A stretch of DNA of 64,000 nucleotides from NCBI GenBank assembly GCA_958510875.1, contig OY294067.1, forward strand, positions 28,074,912 to 28,138,911, given 5' to 3'. Every line of letters starts with the position of its first letter. Position 1 is the first letter of the stretch. The translations under genes were made by a program, and so were the position numbers. A model generated the notes under the pieces. It ran no database searches, was not told the DNA's origin, and saw only the letters and a list, made by a program, of their open reading frames with translations. Source of the DNA: Endomychus coccineus. Taxonomy: Eukaryota > Arthropoda > Insecta > Coleoptera > Endomychidae. Below, in pieces: positions 1 through 12,297 of the stretch.

Positions 1-458
1 CTTCATTGGCTCCCGGAATACTGCATTTTGGAAGAGTTTCGACTATAAACTTTGAAAATAATAAATACGATGTCGGTATTGAAATTTGATAATTTTTCTG
101 TATACATTTACATATTTACGAAAGCTACATTTTTCGTTAATTCGAATAAAAAAAACATCAGTCCATTCATTGATCTCATAAAGTCAAACCGAGATCGTTA
201 AATGTCGTAATACTTGGATCCTAAGGCTGTAAAAGTTCAAAGTATCACATCTGAAGTGTGCGCGCGAGCTTACGTCAAAATTAAATAATTTAATACGTAC
301 GAAATAATCGTGATCGATAACGCAATAGGCTTAATATGTCGAATAAAGTGGTAAAAACCTCTGAACGCATACATTATATCTTAAATTACATTATGGTACT
401 TAATATTATACTCGTGGATCGATAGGACTATTCTTGTTGTATCGCTGCGTTAAAATCA

Positions 459-660
459 TCAGTGGCAATGTTCCGTTACGTCGACTATTACTGATTTCTT
501 CCAGCCGAACAGGAAATAACCCACACCAGCTCCTAATACTACCGCTATGCACAGCCATACATTATAAGTCATGAATATCAGCATAAGGAAATAAGATAAT
601 ACCATCTGTATCATATGCAGGAACGTTTGATAGCAGTGCATGGGGCTCAACATCTTCGGC
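459..660 (-). CDS. Ctr1: Ctr1 coding exon 4 (second and third membrane segments)
   Basis: Follows a TTTTATAG acceptor. Encodes [15 protein letters not shown], then the two helices with MxxxM and GxxxG, and ends in HCH before TGA. An ATTAAA on the minus strand at 289-294, about 165 bp past the stop, is a possible polyadenylation signal. Confidence 0.95.
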
Positions 661-3600
661 CTATAAAATTAAGAAACTAATTAAACATACAACGAAAAAA
701 TGTGTTGCAATCACAACAGTAAGGAACAAAGAAAAAATGGTAATTAAACCGAGTTTCATGCACCAGTTAATTGAATTTCATTCAAAGCAAAGACATTTCA
801 GGTTAACATTGATATCTTGTTTTAGAAATCGTATATTATGTTTTGATAAAGTTGAATCTACAGTGACTTTGTAAGGATAGTGATTACAATACAAAATAAT
901 CAGCATCCTACATCACATCAACTTGTAGGTCATTCGCTTCTTCTGGTACTAGGACCCATGCGATTTTTAGTGTCAAGCCCCTACTGCAGGTGAGGCATAT
1001 GCTTCTATTTCGTTGGTATTGCCTGCTAAAAGAAAATGAATCGCCTGGATTAGGCCCCAGTACGTGGTTCCAATTCCTGATTCCAATGTCAAAACGGATC
1101 AGGTCAAATAAAGGGAGATGCTATGGAAGCTTTTTCTTCGTGCTGACACCCAAATAAACTGACCTTGATGCTTTTCAGTTTTCACCTATAGTTGAGAACT
1201 TCTAGCTTTCCAAAATAGGGTTCGCCAACTCTATTGAAAAAGTGTATAATGCCTTCTTGGTCAATTGTTTTGTTGTACGTTCGTGTATGTCCACTTGAAA
1301 CATGGCAATATGGCAAGCAAAGTCTCTAGGTAGGCAAATGTTTAGCTCACAAATGTCATTCAAAATCACACGATAAAAAACGGAATTATCATGGTTCCGA
1401 TGGACAATAGTATCTGTTTGGAACAATTCACATGTATACGAATTTTGTTGACGATCGCCGTACATTCTGGTGATTAATCTAGGAAAATTTTTCGTAGCGT
1501 TAGTAAATTTTTATGTGGCACTGTATAATACAGAGTCAACGCTAGTCTTTAAAATATTTGAAATTGGGTCTTTCATTTAATGAACTTTAACCTCGGCCCC
1601 ATAAAATTTAACAATTCCTGGAACGTATTGCTAGTCAGAGAGATAATTTCTCTTTGAAGTAGTTGAAATATTACGCATTTCTTGTAGAAAACGCCCCTTG
1701 CAATCTTCTATTCTTTTTTAAATGTTTCTAACTCGAAATCTTCGTGAACCATGATCCCTAAGCTTTCTTATTAAAATAAGCGCCGACGAAATTATTATGA
1801 CATTTAACAACTGGATATGTTAATGCTTAGTCATTATTCCACGAATCAGATCACATTTGACAAGTGCATTTTCATAAAAGTGAAGTTACAAAACAAACGA
1901 TATCGGACAAAAGTTATCACCACCGATGACCAAAAAGCCTAAAGCATTCTTGGATAGCATGGATCACCGGGACACATTGGGGATGAGATCCGACAGGATC
2001 AAGGTTCATAGCACTTCCGTACCATTCCCGATTCAAACCTTGAATGTGCGGAGACCGCTGGGGGCAATCCTCATATGATACCAGGGGATTTCGTATGGTT
2101 TACCGAAGGCACCAAGACCGAAGGTGCTGGAATAGTCGAGAAAAAGAACAAGGAGAAATGATTTCTTTTAAGACACACAATCATAGCGAGCAACCTCACA
2201 ATCATAGCGAGCAACCTCACAATCATAGCGAGCAACCTAACAGTGCTCAAGGCACTGGAATCATACACAATCACCTCACAATGTGTACTCGATTGTGTAA
2301 AGGAACTAACGGCACTAGTAAAGCCCAATAGAATGACACTCGTAGGGGAGTCTGAGGAACCCAGACGCGAAGGGACTGTAACTGCCGTCGCACTCGCTAA
2401 ACCGGGGGCGAAACCAGAGGATCCTGTGGCATTTCTCATGGCAGAGCAAAATCTGTAATCCAAAAATGGCTCAAGGCAGAGCAATGTGCCCATTGGAGGG
2501 AACTGCCCCGTATGTCGCATTCCAAGTGACTAATTGAAGATCTCCAGCAGCAAAATCTACTGACGTTCAGCAGACAAGAAATACGGAATCTCGTTGCATT
2601 CCTGACCGTACACGCTCCATGCAACAAACATCTCTGCACGAAGGGTCTGGTAGATCAGCCCACATGAAAGATTTGCGGCGTGGTTGAAGAGACATCCATG
2701 GATGTGCTGTGTGAGTGGTTGGTAGTCAGACATATCTTGGAGACGATAAAACTACACCCGAGAAAATCCCCTACATGAGGCTAATGAATTTTATAGAATA
2801 CATCAAACTGATGAGGACACTAATAGCCGCAGTGCAGTGGGGCTTCCTCTGGGAAGGAGAACAATCCTCACGGGGGAAGGGATTTAGTCGGTAAGAATCC
2901 GCCTCACCCGGAGGCATGGGCCCTCGAGGCGTTTATGCAAGTTTTCTCCTCCTCTACACACAAAAAATGGTATCGCAGGAAATCGGATTATAAATTAAAT
3001 ATAAAAGACTGTTTGGAAAAATACATTTCGAAAAGTTAGTTGTCCAACATGACCCAAGATCAGTTTTAAACCAACGTTGTTCGAACGCATAACAGTGAAT
3101 CCTGTTGCACTTTTGGCTGTAATGAAGGTAAATGCAATGACTTTGCATTGAGCTTTAAAACTGAGAAGGCGTCTCGAATAGGGAAGTATAGAATCCAAGG
3201 TATTAAAAGAGTGCAAATTGAATAATTGCATCATTATTTTATTAAATATGACCACTTTGTTTATAAAAGTAGAAACCATTCAGTAGGTAGTTTATGTAAG
3301 AACAGCAGAACTGTACTAATTTCCTGTAATGTTTTTATTTTTCATTTAGTCAAAAAATATGTGCAATATGTTGATAAAATAATTCTTACTTCCTAGCATA
3401 CATCTTCAAATGGAATTCGCTATATCTGAAGAAAAAAATAGAAGCTTTTGGAAAAGTTTTCTAAGCATTATTTACGGAAATCATAAATTAAATACCATAT
3501 AACATGTAAATGTATACTAATCATCAATTATTACATTGAAACCGATACAATAAAAACTCCTATATCGTCAGGCATGGTTGGTGGTATACCTACGTTCTGT

Positions 3601-6600
3601 AGGTCGATTTAAATTTGCCGCCACAAAAGTTCCTTCAACAAGATGGCGAAGGTCACCCATATTAGGGTATCGAACATCAAAGGCGGCACTACGAATGTAG
3701 GTAGGTACTCTGTGTCTGTGCCACAGTCCATTACTTTCCCTTTTTGCAGCTTTATAATAACAAAGCTGTTATAACGAATATTATTTTATTTTGAAAAAAG
3801 AAAGTGTCAAATTTTATAAAATAAAGAGCCAATGATTTTGTGCGATAATTGTCTAGTTAGTTACAACACAGATAACATAGATTAATTTCAATCGACTTAC
3901 GGCTGTTTATGGATGACTTCCCCCACCATACTGTGCCGTTAAATAAAAACATATATTTATTTAAAATGTATTCGTTATTGGATGTTCAAACTCTACTAGA
4001 TTTACCAGGATTATGTTTCAAATATTAAGTAGAACACAATACAATTAATTAAACATAAGTATTACAGTCATTATAATAGCTTTTGAGTGATTTTGTGAAT
4101 AATTATAAAAATACATAGGTGATTATTTTATATTATATATAAATTGTCGGGAAATAGGTCACACTAACTTATATGCTTATTATTTTCGTCTCTACGTACG
4201 TTTCGGTCTCACGACCATCATCAGAAGACGTATCAATGTATAAAACGTGATTTCTTGAAACTAATTGTATCATCACAAGGCTTCCTTATCGCACTAATTT
4301 CAATTTAAAATGCTCACGTCGCCGAAACGAACAGAAACACGATTAATCGAAATTGTAACACATTAATGTATATGAATCAAGAAGCAATTTTCTTATGATA
4401 TTCGAAGTCATTTCAAAGCACCGTTTGAAATACCACTGAAACCAAAAAAATTAAACGCTCAAATATCCACTTTCGAACCAGATGTTGAATATTTACGAGG
4501 TAGTTGAAAAAGGTTGTCAGACCTTATTAGAAATATTGCTATTTGAGCATTCTACCTAAAATATACTTCTAACATTATTAAATTAGTATAAATCTAACTT
4601 AATGATTGAACGTCAGATCTATGATTTACATAATTGGAGTCACGTTTTATGTGAATCATCTCCAGACTAGATCTTTTATAATAATTGGTTTCCTTAGTTG
4701 AAATATTAATATTTTTGTAGTCAAAGTGATGGTTTTAATCAAAACAATGTTTAGCAAGTGGAATTTTCCAAGTTTTTGTTTAAACTACTATACTTATGGC
4801 CGTACATTCTTTTTTGTAAATTTGTTTGCAGATTCCTATCGCAATCTAAGCAATTTATTTTTGTATACTGCTTGGGTTTGTTTATCTTTAGGTTTTAAAT
4901 CTTTTAGTTTTGTTTACTCTTTGCTTAATGATGGGGATGAAAAATGTTTTTGGGTGGCCATTCATTTCCAGTGTACGAACAATTTTAGAATTTTTAGGAA
5001 GGTCCTCTGGGTGGGACAATATAACAGCGCGATTTGTAAGGCTGTTTATAACAATTTTTTTATAACTTGTTGGTGCAACTGAATTGAAGTGAAGATATCG
5101 CTGAGTATCTTTAGTAAACCACGAAGTTTTTATTTTTTCATCTGACTCTTGCCTAATGTTCATATCTAGGAAATTTAAGTTTCTGTTCACTTCAATTTCA
5201 CAAGTAAATTGAAGTTCTCTAGGCATTCCATAACTAGATTAGCAATAAGCATATGTGTTAGTGTGACCTATTTCTCGAGAATTTATATATAATTCATACC
5301 TGGGTCAAGAATCATTATTAATTATTTTAAATTGAAAGTTTAATTTGTGTTTGCGAAGAAATCATTATTTAAAGAATATGTTTAGTAATATTTCAAATAC
5401 CACCAATTTTCTTCAAGTAGAATGTACTGTATGGATGTAACTTCGAAATAAAAAATAAGATGTTCTTTCGGATATTCTCATAAAGAACCTAGTGTATTAC
5501 AAATTTCTCCAAAACTGTTATACTCGAACGCACGTTCAACGTAAATAGTGATAATATTGCTAAAACTAAATCCTGATAAACATCAAAACGACAATAGTGT
5601 TAAAATACATTTTTACTTCATCTACTGCTACTGAAAAGCATGGAGAACATATAAATTAATTATCCATGACCAGACAAATCAACTCAGGTATTTTGTTAAT
5701 ATGTGGTGATGTTAAATTATAAAAGAATAAATACTTACTGTACTATTTGGTTATCTTCTGTAACCACCCCTTTTTCAGGAATTGAAACAGCTCTGTATTG
5801 TAATGCGTTGTATGTTTTCCAGAATAAATATTCCCTGAAATTTAAAAATCGAGTTATATTGCATACGAATGCAGTACATTTCTTATCACCAAGACACCAT
5901 GTTCTACCAAACTAGGAGATAGGGTTTTGAAAAAATCGGATAGATTAACATGTCTTTCACGTTTGAACTTAAATAAAACAACTATTAAAAGTTTTTAATA
6001 GTTGTTTCATTTAAGTCTATAATGGATTTTCATCACGTAGTGGCTGATTGTATTGAATTTTCTCGTTTGAGATTACACGAACTTCAATCGTAGGTTCATC
6101 AACGACATTAACTCGCATACATTCATGGGATCAAAGAGGTTTGTTTGCAAGTTGGCAAAGTTTCACAAACAGGAAGCTCGAACATCTGATTCCGGCCCTG
6201 GTTTTAGTGATTGTGAATGTATGGTTGGTAGCTCCCGCATAGAACGGGTGACAAAGTCTCCTACATTGTTTCCGCAATATATATAGTATTGAGTGACTGG
6301 TGATTCCTGTTAGATAAGTTTTATAACCATCAAGAGGTAAAATCTTTTACATTAGGACCGTGCTGCATTAGCATGTATATGGGCTTCTATAGTAATCTCA
6401 TATTGTGGGTTTGTTAATGCTGAGTTCTGAGTTTCCCAGGTTGTGATCAAAATTTGTCACGAATTGAAGCCGATCTTTTCATCTTTTCTAAGAAATAATG
6501 ATCAGTTCAATCAATCGAGCTCAATTTCCATATTACTGTTTTTTGTATATATTAATTAAGAATTAACAAAGATCTGATATGCCTCTTGAAATGATTTAAT

Positions 6601-9600
6601 ATTTAATTATTCAAATCACGCAGACATTTTTTGATCTTTTGATTCAAAAGCGAATGCAATAAACAAAATACTTGTTACTCTAACCTTTTCATACTTGTTG
6701 AGTAAGAATGTAACTTTGGAATAGATTAAAGCAATTACCACAAGATTTTTTGTGTTCTCTTCTTCATTACACTTGATCATTAGAATTCCATGTCGAAGAA
6801 CGTAAGTCATATAAATAGAAAGATTATTTTATTTGACATTCTGAGGCTGTGGCGCACGCCCTTTTGGGGATCCTTTCCAAGGATGCGTTAAGATAATAGT
6901 TTTTCCTAGACATTGGATAAAGAAATACAGAATATGTATGTAATACTATTTCCGGTGCCACTTGTATTCTTCTATTGAGATGTGATTCATATATATTTAT
7001 AGTGATTGATTAGATTATTAATTAAATCTATTGCAACACAGGTTCCAAGCGGCCATCGTCTTGTTGAATATGGTTCATAGAGCATACCTGTTGCATGCTC
7101 TGTGTTATACAAGTAGTCACATTTCACATTTATGAAACACCACTGTGGAATGTGATACAATATAATTTAATTTACACTAATACCCTTTTGAACTTAAATT
7201 GTAACTTATCTAAAGCATCGCAGTTGAAAAGTGCTTTAGATAGGTTACAATTCAAGTGGAAGAAGGGTGCGACATGGTTACGAAACAAAAAAGAGACGTA
7301 AAGGTCAAATGTTGGTAGCCACTAGTTTATTTAAATATTATTTGACCTCACATTTCACGTACATGTTATCTAATGATTGATCTTAAACGAATGTTCTCAA
7401 GACATTGACTACAATAGAATACTACATCTTTTCTATTCCCAACACTTTCCATGATGCTCGTATTCGGTAGTGCAAAGTCATTAATTTTGACATTTCAACT
7501 TCAAATTCGTGGCCAATACAAAGTAACAGACACTATAGCTTGGAGCATTCTAAAAGATGGCGAATGACACTGTAACTTTTAATGACACCGTAACCACGTT
7601 CGTATATACAGGTTTGGAAACTCGAGGCTGTTTCCTATGTCAGAAGTGAGTCCGCTAACCGTCATCTGTTGCGTAGTACCAAAAGGGTGGCGCATGAGTC
7701 GAGGGATGTTCTCTGGCACGTATACGACCATAGTCAAAGTATACCAGGTCTGCCGGAGCCTCCCTTCTACTCTTTTTAAAATTTTAGTGCAATCTGATTG
7801 GTCGTTTATTTCGTTTATTTAATGTCATAGACGACGACATAATATGATGTTGTTACGAGCCAGCGACGAGCTGATGAGAGCAAGGCTGTGATTGGAGGAG
7901 CTGGGTGACGTCACCCAGCGCGAGAAACGATGGAAGGGAGGTTCCGGCAGACCTGGTATACTTTGACTATGTATACGACCATGTTTGAACGATATGGCGC
8001 CTAATCCTGACAACATACTTCGATCCATGCGCCAGCTGATGGCTGAGCGAGGGACTACGAGTTTGGCGACATGTAAGAGACTCATGTCAAACATAGAGTT
8101 TCCAGACCTGTATATAAGACCGTGACCGTAACCAGGTAGTTTTAATAAGTACATTATAAATAGAGATAGAGAGAGATGATACTGCGTACCGTACCTATAA
8201 TATTTCAGTCCTTCATATAACGCTGCCATGAAAAATATTCCGATCATTGACCCTATTAGTCCCCCTACTGTAGAGAAATGCCATGGCCCAAACAGTACAG
8301 TTTCTGATACTCCAAAATGAAACTGAAAAATAAAAATTATATGAGGCTCGATATAATCATTAATATGTGTTGGAAATAGAGCGAAATAAATTTTTCAGCT
8401 CCATTGTCAAACGTTTACCATAATATTTTTCACATTAGCGCAAACTTCACATTTTTTTGCGCGCGTGCGTGCATATTTGCGTAACTAACTGTCGGGACGA
8501 TTGTGTCGTTCCTATTGGTCGTATGGATTTGAAAATTTGCAGATCGTTTTAAATGGTGAAAAGGGAAACTGTATTGTTTTTGGACACGATAGTCCCGTGT
8601 GATATTATTGTAATCTACCTTCTGTTTTTGAAATGCAGAAGAGTACCAAAGTATCATATCAAGATGCGTTCACTCTGTGTTTTAAATAATTAAACTGTCA
8701 GAATAAATCAAATTTAAAATAGTGTCAAACGACAATAATAACATACTATTAATTTTTAGAGTTCTTTCAAGAAGAGCCACATTAACGAACAAATAGATGG
8801 GCATTGTACGAGGTTAAAAATTTATTCCAACTACTGCTGACCGTTTTTGTAGTTATAACTTTACAAATAATTATTATTTATATCGAATATGGGAAATAAC
8901 TAAAACCGGATGCTGTGGGAATTCTCAAGAAATCTGTGGAAATCCCAAGAACTCTGTGGAAGTCTTATGGAATTCCCAAGAAATCTGTGGAAATCTCATT
9001 CAATTACCAAGTAATCTGTGAAAGTCTCGTGGAATTTACAAGAAATCTGTGAAAATCCCAAGAAATTTGTGGAAAACTAATGGAAATCCCAAGAAATCTG
9101 TGGAAATCTCAAGCAATTCTCAAGAAAACTGTGGAAATCTCAAGAAATCTGTGTATATCTCATGGAAATCCCAAGAAATCTGTGGGAATGTCATGGAATT
9201 CCCAAGAAATCTGTGGAAATCTCATTCAATTACCAAGTAATCTGTGAAAGTCTTGTGGAATTTACAAGAAATCTGTGAAAATCCCAAGAAATTTGTGGAA
9301 AACTAATGGAAATCCCAAGAAATCTGTGGAAATCTCAAGCAATTCTCAAGAAAACTGTGGAAATCTCAAGAAATCTGTGTATATCTCATGGAAATCCCAA
9401 GAAATCTGTGGGAATGTCATGGAATTCCCAAGAAATCTGTGAAAATCTCATTCAATTACCAAGTAATCTGTGAAAGTCTCGTGGAATTTACAAGAAATCT
9501 GTGAAAATCCAAAGAAATTTGTGGAAAACTAATGGAAATCCCAAGAAATCTGTGGAAATCTCAAGCAATTCTCAAGAAAACTGTGGAAATCTCAAGAAAT

Positions 9601-11409
9601 CTGTGTATATCTCATGGAAATCCCAAGAAATCTGTGGGAATGTCATGGAATTCCCAAGAAATCTGTGGAAATCTCATACAATTTCTAAGTAATCTGTGAA
9701 AGTCTCTTGGAATTCCCAAGAAATCTGTGAAAATCTCTAGGAATTGTCAAGAAATCTGTGGAAGCCTCGTGGAATTCCCAAGAAAACTGAAGCCTGGTGG
9801 AATTCCCAAGAAATCTGTGAAAATCTCATGGAGTTTCCAAGAAATCTGTGGAAATTTCATGGAATTCCCAAGGAATCTGTGGAAATCTCTTGGAATTCCC
9901 AAGAAATCTGTGTAAATCTCATGGAATGCCCAAGAAATATGTGAAAATCTCTAGGAATTCTCAACGAATCTGTGAAAATCTCATGGAGTACCCTAGAAAT
10001 TCGTGGAAATCTCATGGAATTCCGAGGAAATCTTGTAGCAAATGGAGATCTGGTGTACAATTTTTTGATTGCGGTCTGCCCGTCGTGCAAAGACTATTCA
10101 ACATGCTGAAGAGGAAATACAATGTTGATGGGACAGAGGAGATGTTTGATCCACAGGTTATCCCCCCATTGATCTTAAATTTAGGATAATAACATCAAGA
10201 ATCACTTATTGAGTGATTACTGGAAATGTGTGTTTTGGTGTTTTAGATGCGGTGAATGTTATAGTTTGATATGTGGAGTCATGACTTGGGAAAATAAACA
10301 CTAGTTTTTTCTAATTTTTCGAACTTATATATTGTAGAAAAAAATGAATTCAAGTATTTGAAGATGTGAATTCCATACTCGGTGAATATTATGATGAATA
10401 CAAATTTTCTTAGTTTTTACTTTATTGAAACAATAATAATGCGACTGCAGTTTCAAAGCAAAGATAGCATCATTATCAGTCTAAAACCAGTAAATAACAT
10501 CCCAACATCCTCTGATAATATATTATTCTGATACTTGTTGATTAAAGAATTCTAATCTGTGGAAGGACAATATTTAAAATTTTACCAGGCAGTTAATTAG
10601 GAAAAACATGATCAAACTTTTATCACATGCGATATTGCCAAATTTATCGTATCAGCACAAAAAATTCGGTGCAATATTGACTTATGATAATAATATTTTC
10701 TGTTATATATTTTTCTTCATTCTCTCCACATTAACAAAGGTAATTCAATTCGTATCAAATTTGTTACAACTATATCTTAAATAAATAATACGCTCTAGCA
10801 ATGAAACGTACAACCAAATATAAAAATCACAAATTGTAACAAATGTTAAAAATAATACTTTTATAGGTGAGTATTTCAGTTTTTATCTAAACCTTAAACT
10901 CCATTCATTTCAAAAACGGCTGCTCTAATCAAAATTTTTCAAGAATAGCTACTTTCTCTAAATTGAAGAATTGAATAATATTCACAAATGTTTCTAGGGC
11001 CAAATATTACCTATTTTACGAGTTCCTGAACAAAAGTTGGTCAAAATCGCGGCAGTAGTCAGGGAATTGTGATAGAAAAACAATTTTTAAATCGAATATT
11101 GAAGCGTTTAAAAAAAAAATTAATTATTCATGTCGAAATATTGTTCTACGTACTATCGACTGGTTAAATTTCGACAGCTTATAACTGGTACATCCTGTAT
11201 AGATGAATTAGTAATTAAATAATTGACAGTCAAAATCAGCCTTTAGATATTATAAAAGTACTTACTGCCATAGACATACCACCCATCATACCACCCATTC
11301 CACTCATATCCCCACCCATATCTTCACCCATGCGTCCATGGCCGGAATGATCCATATGTGGTGCAGCGTTTGCTGTGAGATGAGCGTTGTGCATGCTGTG
11401 GTCTCCCAT
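459..11409 (-). CDS. Ctr1: Ctr1 high-affinity copper transporter (4 coding exons)
   Basis: Coding exons in transcript order are 11409-11266, 8322-8195, 5834-5739 and 660-459; they join in frame to 570 bp (189 residues plus stop), close to the usual length of about 190 for animal Ctr1. Seen in the translation: a Met/His/Gly-rich extracellular tail (residues 1-48), a first membrane segment ending in LYEGLKYYR (about 64-91), a cytosolic loop containing [14 protein letters not shown], a second membrane segment with the copper-filter MxxxM (Met149, Met153), a third with GxxxG (Gly166, Gly170), and a C-terminal His-Cys-His. Family knowledge: Ctr1 forms plasma-membrane trimers that import Cu(I). All junctions have GT donors and AG acceptors with matching phases. 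An acceptor-like TTCCAG two bases before the ATG implies a 5' UTR exon further upstream, which I did not find. Introns are about 2.9, 2.4 and 5.1 kb and full of transposons. Expression is unproven. Confidence 0.95.
661..4120. other. Ctr1 intron 3, distal part
   Basis: Apart from the LINE remnant at about 2030-2775 I recognise no gene. A 264-bp minus frame at 1202-1465 matches no family I know. A segment near 3570-3730 looks like old repeat but has no clear ends. Confidence 0.4.
2030..2775 (+). pseudogene. LINE (I/R1/jockey group) RNase H region, decayed
   Basis: Frame-shifted translation of this stretch gives [12 protein letters not shown] followed by CVKELTAL and NRMTLV, the pattern of a LINE RNase H domain. 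Further on it gives [25 protein letters not shown] and KGLVDQPT, then [11 protein letters not shown], the usual C-terminal Cys-rich end of I/R1-type ORF2. Stops and frame changes show it is dead. A 21-bp unit (AATCATAGCGAGCAACCTCA plus one base) is repeated three times inside it at about 2179-2240. The element boundaries are not visible. Confidence 0.65.
4141..5313 (-). mobile_element. Penelope-like element fragment with inverted tail
   Basis: Minus-strand Penelope sequence: 3' terminal repeat with hammerhead motif at 4188-4229, 3' UTR, a decayed GIY-YIG region, and RT C-terminal coding ([24 protein letters not shown]) up to about 5226. It then switches to roughly 60 bp of the same 3' end in the opposite orientation, ending in TATATAATTCATAC. 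ATTATTTTA occurs at both edges (4122-4130 and about 5322) and may be the target duplication. Internally deleted and non-coding. Confidence 0.8.
4188..4229 (-). ncRNA. Hammerhead ribozyme motif (Penelope terminal repeat)
   Basis: Minus strand: helix I half GTCTT, core CTGATGA, one extra T, helix II GGTC-GTGA-GACC, core GAA, two-base helix III AC-GTAC-GT, cleavage position A, then GAGAC. Helix I closes with one G-U wobble in place of the A-U of other copies. Confidence 0.7.
5314..5738. other. Ctr1 intron 3, proximal part
   Basis: AT-rich intron sequence with no recognisable element. Confidence 0.4.
5739..5834 (-). CDS. Ctr1: Ctr1 coding exon 3 (cytosolic loop)
   Basis: This 96-bp exon is flanked by TTTCAG and GTAAGTAT. 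It completes Arg91, then reads [14 protein letters not shown] and a short variable stretch ending QIV plus CA. Phase 2 at both ends matches exons 2 and 4. It is too short to stand out as an ORF; I found it by searching the minus strand for the loop motif. Confidence 0.94.
5967..6016. repeat. Short inverted repeat (24-bp stem, 2-base loop)
   Basis: The arms 5967-5990 and 5993-6016 pair with one mismatch. It lies in Ctr1 intron 2. It could be a degenerate foldback element; function unknown. Confidence 0.7.
7182..7268. repeat. Imperfect inverted repeat in Ctr1 intron 2
   Basis: The left arm starts ACCCTTTTGAACTT and includes ATCTAAAGCA; the right arm contains TGCTTTAGAT and ends GAAGAAGGGT. The stem of about 35 bp has a few mismatches. 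Confidence 0.65.
7595..8124. mobile_element. P-superfamily non-autonomous element, copy 1
   Basis: Terminal inverted repeats start CACGTTCGTATATACAGG on the left and CACGGTCTTATATACAGG on the right (read inward). ACCGTAAC flanks both ends (7587-7594 and 8125-8132), an exact 8-bp target duplication as expected for P elements. This copy lacks the THAP segment found in sister copies. It was later hit by the element at 7730-7970. Confidence 0.87.
7730..7970. mobile_element. Nested 241-bp Mutator-type MITE
   Basis: Terminal inverted repeats begin ATAGTCAAAGTATACCAGG on both sides and extend about 35 bp. The host P element is duplicated exactly as GTATACGACC at 7720-7729 and 7971-7980. A 10-bp duplication fits Mutator-like elements. 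There is no coding capacity. Confidence 0.82.
8195..8322 (-). CDS. Ctr1: Ctr1 coding exon 2 (first membrane segment)
   Basis: Preceded by TTTTTCAG; encodes [12 protein letters not shown] and the first membrane helix, ending in LYEGLKYY plus two bases of an Arg codon before the donor GTACGG. A P-type transposon with its target duplication begins only about 60 bp into the following intron (ends 8132). Confidence 0.94.
8323..8908. other. Ctr1 intron 1, 3' part
   Basis: No gene or element is recognisable in this AT-rich stretch between exon 2 and the minisatellite. Confidence 0.4.
8910..10040. repeat. Minisatellite array with 226-bp higher-order repeat
   Basis: The basic unit is 31 bp (AAGAAATCTGTGGAAATCTC plus ATGGAATTCCC), with a 20-bp variant lacking the last 11 bp. 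From 9009 to 9686 it forms three near-identical 226-bp blocks (starts 9009, 9235, 9461), each with six 31-bp and two 20-bp units in fixed order. The flanks are plain diverged units. Open frames across the array are a by-product of a stop-poor unit. Confidence 0.93.
10041..11265. other. Ctr1 intron 1, 5' part
   Basis: The first 150 bp after the array are less AT-rich and include an open frame ending in [16 protein letters not shown] that I cannot assign. The remainder is AT-rich without recognisable features. Confidence 0.35.
11266..11409 (-). CDS. Ctr1: Ctr1 coding exon 1 (Met/His-rich ectodomain)
   Basis: Encodes residues 1-48, beginning [10 protein letters not shown], with Met-Gly-Gly-Met clusters that bind copper in this family. 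The start is the first ATG after a TTCCAG acceptor at 11412-11417. The exon ends GCA followed by the donor GTAAGT, phase 0. A longer open frame runs upstream but crosses the acceptor, so it is not used. Confidence 0.93.
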
Positions 11410-11799
11410 ATCTGGAAATAAATAATGATACTCAATTAACATTAAATCTCTCTCTTGTTATTGCCTAAAGTTGTTTTTTTTCAAAAGTGGGAATCATGGT
11501 TTAGTTAAAACGGATTTTTCTTCTCTTTCTAACTATGTATCATATTATGTCGGGTCGCTTTTGAAGTGTAAGTCTTTAATAGCGAAAATAATACTTTATT
11601 ACATTTCTCTTTGCGTTTAAAAAAATTTAATTCAAGTAGGTGGGCGTCATCTATATGACAGTGTTTATCCGTTTCTCAGTAAATTGCATATTAACGATTT
11701 TATTAACTTTAATTTGATAGAAAGTAAAGTGAAAATGTCTTACGTAAATTACAAGAAATATAATAAGTCATTTCTAACATATAATATTATTACTTTGGA

Positions 11800-11993
11800 T
11801 AAAGCTTTCGCTTTATCAAACGGAATTCACACAGTCTATAGAATTTTATCTGAGTTCATTTATGTCGTTACTGGTTTTCTTGTACAATTTATCTTTAACG
11901 TAGCCCGAAAAGAAAAAAACCAGTGGCGTTAAGTCAGGTGATCGTGGTGGCCACCTCACTGGTCCGTTACTTCCCATCCATTTATTTCCAAAA
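11800..11993 (-). pseudogene. Mariner-type transposase C-terminal fragment
   Basis: Minus-strand translation reads NKWMGSNGPVRWPPRSPDLT then PLVFFFSGYVKDKLY, the region around the last catalytic Asp (SPDLTP) of mariner-related transposases; the usual DFFLWG is altered to VFFFSG. A stop follows after NDINELR. Only this short fragment is left and its ends are unclear. Confidence 0.7.
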
Positions 11994-12297
11994 TTGATAT
12001 TCAATGATTCTGAAACTGTCCTTTCCTCCTCCCTTTCCTATCTTTAAATAACAGGTGCAATTTCGAATTCTCATCAGTCTGTATGGAAGCATACGTATGA
12101 GAAGGTGTTCTCAATAAGCTTATAAGCAGTCCTTTGAAGTCCATATTCCCGGTTATCAATACTGTGGCTCCGATACAAAATCAAAAAAACGGAAAATAGG
12201 AGATCTTGGTATCAATCCACTCTATAAAACTTGTCCTTAGTGGTTATACTACCATAACGAAAATCAGTAAACTACGTATAAATCGTTCCAATCGAAG

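Noticed and set aside
1202..1465. 88-codon minus frame
   Set aside because: No recognisable motif, no splice or promoter context; inside a Ctr1 intron.
2044..2331. His/Ser-rich repeat peptide
   Set aside because: Arises from a 21-bp triplication inside a decayed LINE; frame is not that of the RNase H remnant.
8025..8247. Minus frame fusing P-element sequence to Ctr1 exon 2
   Set aside because: Reads through the GTACGG donor into the intron and the transposon; exon 2 ends at 8195.
9049..10189. Several 60-110-residue open frames of [13 protein letters not shown] repeats
   Set aside because: They follow the stop-poor minisatellite unit in more than one frame and on both strands; no start, splice or family evidence.
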